DNA from: Curvibacter sp.
Lineage (GTDB): Bacteria; Pseudomonadota; Gammaproteobacteria; Burkholderiales; Burkholderiaceae_C
NCBI GenBank assembly: GCA_019233055.1
Contig: JAFAMV010000102.1
Coordinates: forward strand, 1 to 36,969
DNA: 36,969 nt
Direction of reading: 5' to 3'
The stretch's first letter is position 1, and every line of letters begins with the position of its first letter. Made by a program: the position numbers and the translations under genes. The notes beneath the pieces are model-generated. The model had not been told where the DNA came from, made no database searches, and saw only the letters and a program-made list of their open reading frames with translations. Positions 1 to 8,629 of this stretch are shown one piece after another.

Positions 1-717
1 CGGATTGCCGCCGACCGCATAGACCTGGCGGCCATAACGTGTGGAGCGCAGCACGATGTGGGCGAGCACCGCAAAGGCAATGAAGACGATGACCGGCACC
101 GGCACGTCGACGACGATCAGCTGTCCCAGGTTCTCGAGCGGCCAGACTCGCGGCAGGGGCAGCGGCAGCTTGCCCTGGCCCCACCAGACGAAATCCGGAT
201 CAAAGCCGCTGATCGGCCCGCCGCCGGCAAAGAGCAGCGCCGCGCCGCGAAAGACCGACATGCCACCCAAGGTGACGACAAACGGCGGCACCTTGAGGCG
301 GGTGATGGCAAAACCCTGCAGGAAGCCGCCCACGACGCCGACGCCGATGGCGGCAAGCGCCGCCAGTTCCCAGCCGTAGCCGAGCGCCGCTTCGCCCTCG
401 CCGACCGTGAAGCGATTGGCGATGCCGCCCTTGGAGACGGCAGCCGCGACGAGCCCGGCGAAGGCCACGAGCGAGCCGACCGACAGGTCGATGCCGGCGG
501 TCAGGATGACGAACGTCATGCCGATGGCAAGGAGCCCGTAGACCGAGACCTGGCGCATCACATTGAAGAGGTTCAAGGGCGTCAGGAAGTGCGGCTGGGC
601 GATCGAGAAGCCTGCCATCAAGGCCAACAGGAAGATCAGCGGGGCGAACCGCGCCATGAGCCCCACGGCATCGATCCTGGGAGGGGCCGCCGGCTGGGCC
701 CGCGTTGCTTCGGTCAT
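1..717 (-). CDS. Ribose-type ABC transporter permease (partial, probable methylthioribose importer)
   Basis: Inner-membrane permease of a carbohydrate-type (RbsC/BPD_transp_2) ABC importer; 239 codons are visible and the C-terminus is cut by the left window edge. Reading back from the ATG at 717, the protein begins MTEATRAQPAAPPRIDAVG, then a hydrophobic segment (about residues 22-38). It carries family hallmarks: LLAIGMTFVILTAGIDLSVG, a LKVPPFVVTLGGMSVFRGAAL stretch and a terminal RYGRQVYAVGGNP block. An AGAGGAG ribosome binding site lies just upstream of the ATG. It starts 25 bases after the ATPase gene stop, so the two are co-transcribed. Substrate is inferred from the adjacent mtn genes to be 5-methylthioribose; the family itself carries many pentoses and related sugars. 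The substrate-binding protein is not in the window and may lie further left. Confidence 0.9.
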   Translation of the reverse strand, partial: MTEATRAQPAAPPRIDAVGLMARFAPLIFLLALMAGFSIAQPHFLTPLNLFNVMRQVSVYGLLAIGMTFVILTAGIDLSVGSLVAFAGLVAAAVSKGGIANRFTVGEGEAALGYGWELAALAAIGVGVVGGFLQGFAITRLKVPPFVVTLGGMSVFRGAALLFAGGGPISGFDPDFVWWGQGKLPLPLPRVWPLENLGQLIVVDVPVPVIVFIAFAVLAHIVLRSTRYGRQVYAVGGNP

Positions 718-742
718 CGCCGCTCCTCTGAGGCTCCCGAGC

Positions 743-2281
743 TTACGCTGCCTTCGCGCTCAGCGTCATCATGGTCATCAGCGCTTCTTCCGAGGCGGCA
801 TCGCGGTTGATCTCGCCCGTGACGTGGCCCTCGCGCATGGTGACGATACGGTCCGAGATCGCCATCACCTCGGGCAGCTCCGAGGAAATGGCGATCACGG
901 CAATCCCGGCGCGCGCCATCTCGAACAAGAGATTGTGCACTTCCACCTTGGCGCCGACGTCGATGCCACGTGTCGGCTCATCGACGATCAGCACGCGCGG
1001 CCGCAGCGCCAGCCAGCGCGCCAGCACCACCTTCTGCTGGTTGCCGCCGGACAGGGTTTCGATCGGCGCCTGCGGGCCGCTGCAGCGGATGCCCAGACGC
1101 TCCACGGCGTCCCGGGCCACGCGGCGCTCCTGTGCCGGGCGGATCCAGCCCGAGGGAAACCAGCGCCGCAGATGTGGCAGCGACACCGTGCCCGCCACGG
1201 TGGCGCCGGGCCAGCCGGCCGGCAGCAGGGAGCTGCGATGCCGGTCCTCGCCCGCGAGCACGACACCGGTCTCGATCGCCTGCGCCGGCGAGCCGGCCTG
1301 ATAGGGTTTGCCGAGCAGCCGGACCTCGCCGACAGCCAGCGGCTGCAGGCCGAACAGCGCACGCAGCAGCCGGCTCTTGCCCGCCCCGAGCGGGCCGGTG
1401 ATGGCCACCACCTCGCCGCGATGGACCTGCAGGTCGAAGGGGCGGTCCCCGGGGCGCAGGCGCACGCCCTGCAGCGAGAGGACCAGGGGCTGATCGGACA
1501 CCCTGGGCTGCACCCGCGCCTGCGTCAGGGCGCGACCGATCATGGCGCCGATGGCGGCATCGAAATCGACGGGGCGCTGGAACTCACCGGCGACCACGCC
1601 GCCGCGCAACACCAACACGCGGTCGGCCAGCGCGCGCAGATCGGCGATGCGGTGCGAGATGTAGAGAATGGCCAGCCCCCGGGCCCGCAGGGACCTCAGC
1701 ACGGCAAAAAGGCGCTCCGCTTCCGCCTGCGACAGGCTGGCGGTGGGCTCATCGAGGATCAGCACCCGCGCCCGGCTGGCCACCGCGCGTGCGATGGCCA
1801 CCAGTTGGCGGTCTGCGGCGCCGAGGTCGCCGAACAGCGCATCCAGGTTGAAATGGAACCCGGCCTGCGACGCCACGTCGGCGGCCTCGCGCCGCACCGA
1901 CCGACGCGACAGCCACCACGCCGACTGCGCACTGGCATAGCGGTCCAGCAGCAGCACGTCGGCCACGGTCTGCCCGGGCGCCCCCACCCGTTCGGTGGAC
2001 TGGTGCACCGTCACCACGCCCAGGGCGGCCGCGTCTCGCGGCGAGGCCGGACGGTAGGCCTGCCCCGCCAGCTCCAACTGGCCGGCGTCGGGCTGCAAGG
2101 CCCCGGAGACGATGTTCACCAGGGTGGTCTTGCCCGCGCCGTTGGCGCCCATCAAGGCCACGATTTCGCCCTCGGCCAGATCCAGGCTGACCTGGGCCAG
2201 GGCCCGCGTGGCCCCGAACTGTTTTTTCAGCTCGCGCAGGCGCAACAGCGGTTGAACCTGGGAATGGTCAGAACGGGGCAC
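743..2281 (-). CDS. Ribose-type ABC transporter ATPase, two ABC domains (RbsA-like)
   Basis: A 512-residue cytoplasmic ATPase with two fused nucleotide-binding domains, the usual length of RbsA/XylG/MglA proteins. Domain 1 has Walker A GANGAGKT (45-52), Walker B LILDEPT (about 174-180) and a degenerate signature LGAADRQ (153-159). Domain 2 has Walker A GPLGAGKS (296-303), a perfect LSGGNQQK signature (410-417) and LIVDEPT (431-437). One degenerate half is common in this family. The start is GTG at 2281: an in-frame TGA lies six codons upstream and homology begins within ten residues; no good Shine-Dalgarno is seen. It follows mtnA by 91 bases and precedes the permease, so it probably energises uptake of methylthioribose. 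The substrate is inferred from context. Confidence 0.92.
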   Translation of the reverse strand: MPRSDHSQVQPLLRLRELKKQFGATRALAQVSLDLAEGEIVALMGANGAGKTTLVNIVSGALQPDAGQLELAGQAYRPASPRDAAALGVVTVHQSTERVGAPGQTVADVLLLDRYASAQSAWWLSRRSVRREAADVASQAGFHFNLDALFGDLGAADRQLVAIARAVASRARVLILDEPTASLSQAEAERLFAVLRSLRARGLAILYISHRIADLRALADRVLVLRGGVVAGEFQRPVDFDAAIGAMIGRALTQARVQPRVSDQPLVLSLQGVRLRPGDRPFDLQVHRGEVVAITGPLGAGKSRLLRALFGLQPLAVGEVRLLGKPYQAGSPAQAIETGVVLAGEDRHRSSLLPAGWPGATVAGTVSLPHLRRWFPSGWIRPAQERRVARDAVERLGIRCSGPQAPIETLSGGNQQKVVLARWLALRPRVLIVDEPTRGIDVGAKVEVHNLLFEMARAGIAVIAISSELPEVMAISDRIVTMREGHVTGEINRDAASEEALMTMMTLSAKAA

Positions 2282-2372
2282 CGGCGGGTCTCAGAGGGTG
2301 GAGGAAGGCCGAATGCTATCGACGCCGCCGGCCTTGCCCAACGAAACAATCCGAGCTTGGATATGCCTTTTT

Positions 2373-3467
2373 TCAATCGGCCGGGCACGCTGCTTGGAGC
2401 CGGTGCAGATCGGCCGGTGCGAACACCCCATGTTCGGTGATGAAGGCACTGACCAGGCGCGCCGGCGTCACATCGAAGGCCGGATTGGCCGCCGGGCTGC
2501 CGGGGGCGGCCACCCGCACGCTGCGCACGCTGCCATCGCCGTCCAGCCCCTGGACCTGCAGCACCTCGGCGCCGTCCCGCTCTTCGATCGGAAAGGCCTG
2601 CACCCCGTCTTGCAGCTGCCAGTCGATGCTGGGCGTCGGCAGCGCCACCAGGAAATCGACCCCGTTGTCGAAGGCTGCCAGGGCCTTGAGGTAGGTGCCG
2701 ATCTTGTTGGCGGTGTCGCCGCGCGGGCTGACGCGGTCGGCACCGACAAGACACAGGTCCACCTGGGCCCGCTGCATCAGGTGACCGCCGGCGTTGTCGG
2801 CGATCACCGTGTGCGGCACGCCCTGCCAGCCGAGCTCCAGCGCGGTGAGCAGGGCGCCCTGGTTGCGCGGGCGGGTTTCGTCGACCCAGACATGCACGGG
2901 CAGGCCCTGCTCATGCGCGGCATAGATGGGCGCGAGCGCCGTGCCCCAGTCCACGGTGGCCAGCCAGCCCGCGTTGCAATGCGTCAGGACCTGCACCGCC
3001 CCCTGGCGGCCGCGCCGGGCCCAGGCGGCCTCCAGCAGCGGCAGCCCTTGGCGGCCGATGGCCTCGCACAGGGCCGCATCCTCGTCGGCCAATTGGCCGG
3101 CCAGCTCGAGGGCGGCGCGGCCGCGTTGGGCCGGCGCCAGCGCGCGCAGAGGCCCGAGCAGTGCCTCCACCGCATAGCGCAGGTTGACCGCGGTCGGCCG
3201 GGTCGCCAGCAGGTCTTGTGCGGCCCGCGCGAGCGCCGGATCCGAGGCGTCCTCGCGCAGGGCCAGCGCCAGGCCGTAGGCGGCGGTGACGCCGATCAGG
3301 GGCGCCCCCCGGACCAGCATGCTGCGGATCGCCTGACAGGCCTGGGCATGGCTGGCAATCAGCACCGTCTCGAAACGGAATGGCAGGCTCAGCTGATTGA
3401 TCGCCCACAGCCCGCCGGCCTGCGGGTCCCACCAGACCGAGCGGTAGGGCTTGCCGTGGATTTTCAT
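2373..3467 (-). CDS. mtnA: S-methyl-5-thioribose-1-phosphate isomerase MtnA
   Basis: Converts 5-methylthioribose 1-phosphate to 5-methylthioribulose 1-phosphate in the methionine salvage pathway; an eIF2B-alpha-like fold, cytosolic. The product is 364 residues, normal for the family. Diagnostic motifs are visible: the RGAPLIG loop in the N-terminal half, the THCNAG segment with the catalytic cysteine, and the GADRVSPRGDTANKIGT block with the catalytic aspartate. The frame is open 30 codons further upstream, but the ATG at 3467 overlaps the mtnC stop as ATGA and begins MKIHGKPYRSVWWD, the typical MtnA start, so it is chosen. Downstream, 91 bases separate it from the transporter ATPase. Confidence 0.96.
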   Translation of the reverse strand: MKIHGKPYRSVWWDPQAGGLWAINQLSLPFRFETVLIASHAQACQAIRSMLVRGAPLIGVTAAYGLALALREDASDPALARAAQDLLATRPTAVNLRYAVEALLGPLRALAPAQRGRAALELAGQLADEDAALCEAIGRQGLPLLEAAWARRGRQGAVQVLTHCNAGWLATVDWGTALAPIYAAHEQGLPVHVWVDETRPRNQGALLTALELGWQGVPHTVIADNAGGHLMQRAQVDLCLVGADRVSPRGDTANKIGTYLKALAAFDNGVDFLVALPTPSIDWQLQDGVQAFPIEERDGAEVLQVQGLDGDGSVRSVRVAAPGSPAANPAFDVTPARLVSAFITEHGVFAPADLHRLQAACPAD

Positions 3468-4165
3468 GCTTGATGCTCCAGTTCGATGGCCGAGAAATCC
3501 GTGACGGCCGCGAAGCCCGGCGCCACGTCCGTGTCCTCGCGCCGCACATGCAGCCACTGCAGGCCGGCACCCTGCGCCGCCTGCAATTCGGCCGGGTTGT
3601 CGGACAGGAACAGGATCCGCTCCGGGGCCTGGCCCCAGGCCTGCGCAATGCGCAGATACGAATCCACCTCGGTCTTGGCCCCGATCGCGGTGTCGAAATG
3701 ACGGTCGAACCAGGGCAGCAGATTGCCCGCCACGCTGTGTTCGAAATAGAGCCGTTGCGCCCGCACCGAACCGGAGGAGTAGATCGCCAGGGGAATGCCG
3801 CGCTGGTGCCAGCGCTGCAAGGCCGCCAGGGCGTCGGGGTAGAGGTGGCCGGCAAAGGCGCCGCTCTCGTAGCCGTCCTGCCAGATCAGCCCCTGCAGTG
3901 TCTTCAGCGGCGGGGCCTTGCGGTCCTGCGCGATCCAGGCGAGCAGCAGCCCGGCCGGGTCGGCGGCGGGCTGCCCGGCCAGGGCCAGGGTGTCGCGCAG
4001 GGCCTGCTGCACCACCGGCTCCTGCGCATGCCGCGCCAGGTAGGCCCGCAAATGCCGATGTGAGTAGGGGTAGAGCACCTGGCTCACAAAGGCCTTCGAG
4101 CCCAGGGTGCCCTCGATGTCGAGCAGCAGCGCCGCAGCCCGGAACCGCCGCGCCCCCTCAGACAA
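3464..4165 (-). CDS. mtnC: Enolase-phosphatase E1 (acireductone synthase) MtnC
   Basis: HAD-superfamily enzyme that enolises and dephosphorylates 2,3-diketo-5-methylthiopentyl 1-phosphate to acireductone. Motif I is LLLDIEGT near the N-terminus (Asp about 16, Glu 18, as in E1 rather than DxD phosphatases), followed by SSGSVRAQ (motif II), GAKTEVDSY (motif III lysine region) and LFLSDNPAE (motif IV). The frame is open far upstream inside mtnK, but a TTG at 4165 overlaps the mtnK TGA, has GGAG six bases before it and yields 233 residues, matching the family's usual size. Translation is probably coupled to mtnK upstream and to mtnA downstream (ATGA overlap). The TTG start is an inference; the stop and identity are firm. 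Confidence 0.93.
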   Translation of the reverse strand: MSEGARRFRAAALLLDIEGTLGSKAFVSQVLYPYSHRHLRAYLARHAQEPVVQQALRDTLALAGQPAADPAGLLLAWIAQDRKAPPLKTLQGLIWQDGYESGAFAGHLYPDALAALQRWHQRGIPLAIYSSGSVRAQRLYFEHSVAGNLLPWFDRHFDTAIGAKTEVDSYLRIAQAWGQAPERILFLSDNPAELQAAQGAGLQWLHVRREDTDVAPGFAAVTDFSAIELEHQA

Positions 4166-5492
4166 GGGCGGCTCCAGCGCGGTCTGCGGCCGCCGGCGCC
4201 AGGCTCGCCCCGGCCCAGCGGGGCAGGCTCGCCCCGAGCGCCTGGATGTCCGGGTACTGCGCGGGGTGGAGCAGCAGGTCGCGCGCCAGGGCCAGGGCGC
4301 CGGCCTGCGCCCGGCTACACCGAGCGGTGTCGGCAATCAAGCCGAAATCAGCCACCTGCGAGAAGCCGATGATGCGGCGGATCAGCTCGATGGCGACAAA
4401 GCCGCGGGCATCGGCCCAGACCTCGTCGAGATAGGCCTGCTGCACGGCCGCCCAGCCGGCGTCGGTCGAGCCCGCGCCGAAATGCCCCGTCGGGAAGGCA
4501 TCGCCGGCGCCGCGCCAGCCTTGCCAGTGGTGCAGGAACTGCTGCCGGAACCGTTGCCAGAAGAGTTCGGCCTGGGCCTGGATCCAGGCCGGCTGACCGG
4601 CCGGGTCTTCGACCGACTCGCCAAGGCCCACCCGGGCAAACCAGGCCAGCAGCCAGTTGGCCAGGAACATGCCGCAGTCGAAACCGATCGGACCGACCCA
4701 GGCGAACTCGCCATCGATGACGCGGGCATCGTCCTCGCTGACCATCACCGAGCCCGAGTGCAGATCACCGTGCAGCAGGGCCTGCGGCTTGTTCAGATAG
4801 CACTGGCGCCAATGGGCCACCGCCCTCAGGATCCGGCCGTCCTCACGCAGGGCCCGGGCCCAGCCTTCGAGGTCCGGCCGGGCGTAGCGGTTGCGCGGAT
4901 GTTCCTGGAAGGGATCGATGAAGACCAGGTCCACCGTGATGCGCTGCAGATCGTGGTTGGCACTGAAGCGGGCCACATCCTCGAACTTGCGCTCGAAGGG
5001 GTTGCTCAGGTCCGAGGTATGGAACAGGGTGGCGGCGGCGAAGTCGGCCACCGCAGCGGCCGCCCCCTGGGGACGCCGCCCGGCCATCAAGGCCTGGCGC
5101 AGGATGATGTGGGGGTGCAGGGCCTCCATCACGATGACGCGCAGATCGGCGTCGAAGTGCAGGAATTCCGGCACCAGGCCCGGTACGAAGGGCTGGACGC
5201 GGCGCAGGTATTCGCTCTCGAAATAGGCCCGTTCCACCGACAGCGGCCAGTCGTCCTTGGCCACCCGCACATAGGGCAGGGACTGCTTGACGCAGAGGCG
5301 GCCCTGGGGCCCCTGGACGAGAAAGACCGAGTTCAGATTGCCGTCGGCCACATCCCGGACCTGCCAGTCTCCTGGCGCCCCCCCGAGGCGGCGGGCCAGG
5401 GTCGGCCAGGCGGCCAGCAAGGCCGGGATGTCGGCGGCCGCCAGCACCCGGTAGCGCGCCTGCGGGTCCACAGAGAGATCGTCAAGCGGCAT
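4158..5492 (-). CDS. mtnK: S-methyl-5-thioribose kinase MtnK
   Basis: Phosphorylates 5-methylthioribose with ATP at O1, the entry step of salvage when the free sugar is imported. The 444-residue protein has the eukaryotic-protein-kinase-like (APH/choline kinase) fold: an ADGNLNSVFLV nucleotide loop near residue 50, the catalytic loop LLHGDLHSGSVMV, and the metal-binding RVIDGEFAWVGPIGFDCGMF segment. It is somewhat longer than characterised bacterial MtnK proteins (about 400). The start at 5492 (MPLDDLSVDPQARYRVL) overlaps the mtnD stop by 11 bases and matches family N-termini; the open frame extends further upstream inside mtnD, but nothing there resembles the family. Having MtnK rather than only MTA phosphorylase indicates use of free methylthioribose, consistent with the sugar transporter in the same operon. 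Confidence 0.95.
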   Translation of the reverse strand: MPLDDLSVDPQARYRVLAAADIPALLAAWPTLARRLGGAPGDWQVRDVADGNLNSVFLVQGPQGRLCVKQSLPYVRVAKDDWPLSVERAYFESEYLRRVQPFVPGLVPEFLHFDADLRVIVMEALHPHIILRQALMAGRRPQGAAAAVADFAAATLFHTSDLSNPFERKFEDVARFSANHDLQRITVDLVFIDPFQEHPRNRYARPDLEGWARALREDGRILRAVAHWRQCYLNKPQALLHGDLHSGSVMVSEDDARVIDGEFAWVGPIGFDCGMFLANWLLAWFARVGLGESVEDPAGQPAWIQAQAELFWQRFRQQFLHHWQGWRGAGDAFPTGHFGAGSTDAGWAAVQQAYLDEVWADARGFVAIELIRRIIGFSQVADFGLIADTARCSRAQAGALALARDLLLHPAQYPDIQALGASLPRWAGASLAPAAADRAGAALV

Positions 5493-6051
5493 GCGCTGGC
5501 ACCTCCCCGTCGGCCTCGAGCCGTGGCACGGCGGCCGACAGCGGATCGCCGGTGAAATGACCGACCCAGCCATCCGGCGAACGGAACAGGCGGATCGCGG
5601 TGAACCGGGGTGAGGGCCCCATGTCGAACCAGTGCCGGGTGCCGGCCGGCACCGAGATCAGGTCGCCGGCCTCGCAGACCACCTGGTGCACCCGATCCCC
5701 CAGGTGCAGATAGAAGGCTCCCTGGCCCTGCACGAAGAAGCGCACCTCGTCATCCGCATGGGTGTGCTCCTCGATGAACTTCTGGCGCATCGCGGCGCGC
5801 TCCGGGTGGTCCGGGGTGATGCCAGCCACATCCACACTGAGGTAGCCCCGCTCCTGCTGGAGTTGCCGCACCTCGGGGGCATAGGTCGCCAGCACCGTGG
5901 CCGCATCGGCCCCCTCGGGCAGGGGACGGATCGGCCAGCGCTCGAAGCGCACACCGAGCTGGTTCAGATGTTGCGTGATCGCCGCCCCGTCGCGGGTGCG
6001 GAGCAGGGCCTGGCTGGGGGCGGATTCGGCGTAGAGCGTCAGCGTGGTCAT
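5482..6051 (-). CDS. mtnD: Acireductone dioxygenase MtnD
   Basis: Cupin dioxygenase that cleaves acireductone with O2. The Fe2+ form gives 4-methylthio-2-oxobutanoate plus formate; the Ni2+ form gives methylthiopropionate, formate and CO. The protein is 189 residues with the metal-binding EEHTHADDEVRFFVQGQG block (HxHxxxE) and the second cupin motif histidine in VPAGTRHWFDMG; the sequence cannot tell which metal is used. The start at 6051 (MTTLTLYAESAP) matches the family; the frame remains open 21 codons upstream. A weak AAGAGAAAG lies ahead of the ATG. It is 74 bases downstream of mtnB and overlaps mtnK by 11 bases. Confidence 0.95.
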   Translation of the reverse strand: MTTLTLYAESAPSQALLRTRDGAAITQHLNQLGVRFERWPIRPLPEGADAATVLATYAPEVRQLQQERGYLSVDVAGITPDHPERAAMRQKFIEEHTHADDEVRFFVQGQGAFYLHLGDRVHQVVCEAGDLISVPAGTRHWFDMGPSPRFTAIRLFRSPDGWVGHFTGDPLSAAVPRLEADGEVPAHAA

Positions 6052-6125
6052 GGTCGGCTTTCTCTTGAAATGACAGTCAACAGGGCAGGCAGCGGCCGGC
6101 CCGGTGGCCGGCATCCGCGTTTTCC

Positions 6126-6815
6126 CTATCGGAGGGGTGTTGGGCCGGCCAGGGCCAGCTCTTGGTTCAGCAGGTGGTCCAGGGCTTCCAGATGGCGCCA
6201 GGCTTCGGCGCTGTCGCAGCCCCAGGCATACAGACCGTGCCCGGCGATCAGGTAGCCGGGGGCATTCCAGGCCTCGCCCGACGCCGCGCCCAGCCGGGAC
6301 CGGACCTGGCGCACGAGGAAAGGAATGTCCTGGGTGTTGGGAAAGATCGGCAGGCGCACACGCTGCTCATGCGAGTCCACACCGGCCAGGGCCTTTTGCA
6401 ACTCCCAGCCCTGGAACACCAGCTCACCCGCATCGACATGCCGGCGCCCGAGCACCGAGGCGGCCAGGCTGTGGACATGGAACACCGCCGCGATGCCAGG
6501 CCGATCGGCGTACAGCTGCAGGTGCAGGGCGGCTTCGGCCGACGAGCCCGGCAGCAGCGGCGCGTCCAGTGCCTGGGCCAACAGGTCCTGCTCGCTCAGA
6601 GCCCCCTTGTCCACGCCCGAGCGGGTGATGGCCAGCAGGTCGCCGGCACGCACCGAGAGATTGCCCGAGGTGGCCGGCAGCCAGCCCCGCCGGGCAGCGC
6701 GGCGCCCGACCTCGATGACGGCCTCGGCAGCGGCCTGCCAGGACTGGGGATCGAGGGGGCGGGCAGGAAGTGTCGCCACGGCGGCGCGAGAGGATGGGGG
6801 TACGGACGAAGACAT
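6126..6815 (-). CDS. mtnB: Methylthioribulose-1-phosphate dehydratase MtnB
   Basis: Class II aldolase-fold dehydratase that turns 5-methylthioribulose 1-phosphate into 2,3-diketo-5-methylthiopentyl 1-phosphate. The 229-residue protein shows the phosphate-binding SGNLSVR motif, TRSGVDKG, the zinc-ligand HVHS pair and the C-terminal GHGLYAWG with the third zinc histidine. It is the first gene of the minus-strand operon, divergent from the binding-protein gene at 7136. The N-terminal 25 residues are Ser/Ala/Pro-rich and not conserved, so a slightly later start is possible. No S-box or SAM riboswitch was recognised upstream. Confidence 0.95.
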   Translation of the reverse strand: MSSSVPPSSRAAVATLPARPLDPQSWQAAAEAVIEVGRRAARRGWLPATSGNLSVRAGDLLAITRSGVDKGALSEQDLLAQALDAPLLPGSSAEAALHLQLYADRPGIAAVFHVHSLAASVLGRRHVDAGELVFQGWELQKALAGVDSHEQRVRLPIFPNTQDIPFLVRQVRSRLGAASGEAWNAPGYLIAGHGLYAWGCDSAEAWRHLEALDHLLNQELALAGPTPLR

Positions 6816-7135
6816 GGGGGACTGTCGCTGCGGCTTGGCGCCAGATGCTCGATGCTAGGGACCCCAAGACAGCACCCAATGAAGCTTTGCGCATAAGCAA
6901 ATACGCTCAACAGACTTCGACATCCTGTGGCATCAGATTGCGAGCGCAACCGCCATGCATCCACCGCCCCGCAGCCCCAGCCGCAGGCCGGCACAGATGA
7001 ATCCCGCATAAGCATCTGCTTGCCAGGGCGCAGCCCGATGCAGATGATGCGCCACAGCCCTGGCCACTCGCGGCCGGCTGCGGTGGGCGCTGCGCGCCTG
7101 CCGCGTCTCTGACATGACTCTGAAGGAAATTCAAC
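6816..7135. promoter_or_regulatory. Divergent intergenic region, mtn operon / binding-protein gene
   Basis: About 320 bases with no convincing gene. It must hold promoters for mtnB (leftward) and the binding-protein gene (rightward). Two copies of the 9-mer GCATAAGCA occur, at 6891-6899 and 7006-7014, each inside a small palindrome: TTTGC-N6-GCAAA at 6886-6901 and AAGCA-TC-TGCTT at 7010-7021. Paired palindromes with a shared core suggest a common DNA-binding protein. The core also resembles a -10 element, so promoter and operator may overlap. An AAGGAA Shine-Dalgarno precedes the GTG at 7136. No regulator is encoded next to it. Confidence 0.45.
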
Positions 7136-8629
7136 GTGTTGAAACGCCGGACCTTGCTGGCCTCGGGGGCGGCCGCCCTGACGGCCCTGGACCTGCCCAG
7201 CGCCTGGGCGCAAAGAAAGAAGAAAGACAGCCTGGTGATCGGCCTGACGCTGGAGCCCACGAGCCTGGACCCCACCGCCAAGGCCGGTGCCGAGATTGCC
7301 GAGGTGGTTCTCTACAACCTCTTCGAAACCCTGACCAAGATCCAGTCCGACGGCAGCGTGAAGCCGCTGCTGGCGGAGAGCTGGGAGGTCTCGCCCGACC
7401 TGAAAACCTACACCTTCAGACTGCGCCGGGGCGTGCGGTTCCAGAACGGCGAACCCTTCAATGCGCAGGCGGTGAAGTATTCCTTCGACCGCGCGGCCTC
7501 GGACAAAAGCAGCAACAAGGACCGCCGCCTCTTCAGCAACCTGAGCACCCATGTGATTGACGAGCACACCGTGGTGGTGCTGCACCGGGAGATCGATCCG
7601 GACCTGCCCTTCCTGCTGGGCCAGGCGAGCGCCATCATCGTCGAGCCCAGGAGCGCCGAGACCAACGAGAGCCGGCCCGTCGGCACCGGCCCCTATCAGC
7701 TGGGTGCCTGGAGCAAGGGCTCCTCCATCACGCTGACCCGCTGGGCCGACTGGCGTGACGCCGCCTCGGTGCCGATCGCCCGGGCCACCTTCCGCTTCAT
7801 TTCGGACCCGGCGGCGCAGGTGGCCGCCCTGCTGGCCGGCGATGTGGACCTGTTTCCCCATGCCTCGGTGTCGCGCAGCCTGCCGGTGTTCGAGCAGGAC
7901 CGGCGGTTTCAGGTCCTGTTCAATGCCTCGCGCGGCAAAGCCATCCTGGCCATCAACAATGCCAGGAAGCCGCTCGACGATGTGCGCGTGCGACGCGCCA
8001 TCGCGGCGGCCATCGACCGCAAGGCCGTCATCTCGGCGGCCATGGACGGCCACGGCGTGCCGATCGGCAGTCACTACGTGCCGGGCGCACCGGGCTATGT
8101 GGACACGACGGGCATCAACCCCTTCGACCCCGAGAAGGCGAAGCGGCTGCTGAGCGAGGCCGGCATCAAGACCCCGCTCGAACTCAATTTGGTGCTGCCG
8201 CCGCCGGCCTACGCCCGCCAGGGCGGCGAGCTGATCGCCGCAGAACTGGCCAAGGTGGGCCTCATCGCCAGGATCCAGAACGTCGAATGGGCCCAATGGC
8301 TCAGCGGCACCTACAGCCAGAAGAACTACGACCTGACGCTGATCCTGCATGTCGAGCCCTTCGACCTGGTGAACTACACCCACGCCGACTACTACTGGGG
8401 CTATCAGTCGGCCAGCTTCAATGCGATCTTCGAAAAGACCCGCAGCAGCCCGCGCGCAGCCGATCGCCTGCGCGCACTCGGCGAGGCCCAGAAACTGCTG
8501 GCCGAGGACTCGGTGCACGCCTTCCTGTTCCAGCCCCAGTTCATCACCGTGGCGGCGCGCGAGCTGCAGGGCCTTTGGAAGGATGCCCCGGTGTTCGTGA
8601 ACGATCTGGCCGCGCTGTCGTGGGCCTGA
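7136..8629 (+). CDS. ABC transporter substrate-binding protein, family 5 (DppA/OppA/NikA type)
   Basis: A 497-residue periplasmic solute-binding protein of SBP family 5 (SBP_bac_5). The N-terminus MLKRRTLLASGAAALTALDL has a twin-arginine-like RR followed by a hydrophobic stretch and an AWA|Q cleavage site near residue 25, pointing to Tat or Sec export. Body motifs include LTLEPTSLDPTAKAGAEI at the start of the mature protein, LAESWEVSPDLKTYTFRLRRGV and VGTGPYQL, all typical of the family. The start is GTG with AAGGAA seven bases upstream. No permease or ATPase gene of this transporter type is adjacent, so it is an orphan component within this window. Substrate unknown: family members bind peptides, nickel, glutathione or opines. 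Confidence 0.9.
   Translation: MLKRRTLLASGAAALTALDLPSAWAQRKKKDSLVIGLTLEPTSLDPTAKAGAEIAEVVLYNLFETLTKIQSDGSVKPLLAESWEVSPDLKTYTFRLRRGVRFQNGEPFNAQAVKYSFDRAASDKSSNKDRRLFSNLSTHVIDEHTVVVLHREIDPDLPFLLGQASAIIVEPRSAETNESRPVGTGPYQLGAWSKGSSITLTRWADWRDAASVPIARATFRFISDPAAQVAALLAGDVDLFPHASVSRSLPVFEQDRRFQVLFNASRGKAILAINNARKPLDDVRVRRAIAAAIDRKAVISAAMDGHGVPIGSHYVPGAPGYVDTTGINPFDPEKAKRLLSEAGIKTPLELNLVLPPPAYARQGGELIAAELAKVGLIARIQNVEWAQWLSGTYSQKNYDLTLILHVEPFDLVNYTHADYYWGYQSASFNAIFEKTRSSPRAADRLRALGEAQKLLAEDSVHAFLFQPQFITVAARELQGLWKDAPVFVNDLAALSWA

Noticed and set aside
2282-2372. A terminator or separate promoter between mtnA and the ABC ATPase gene
   Set aside because: The 91-base gap has only weak GC complementarity with no stem-plus-T-run on the minus strand; co-transcription is the simpler reading.
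6816-7135. A SAM-type riboswitch ahead of the methionine salvage operon
   Set aside because: No recognisable S-box core or expression platform on the minus strand; proteobacterial mtn genes are often regulated differently.
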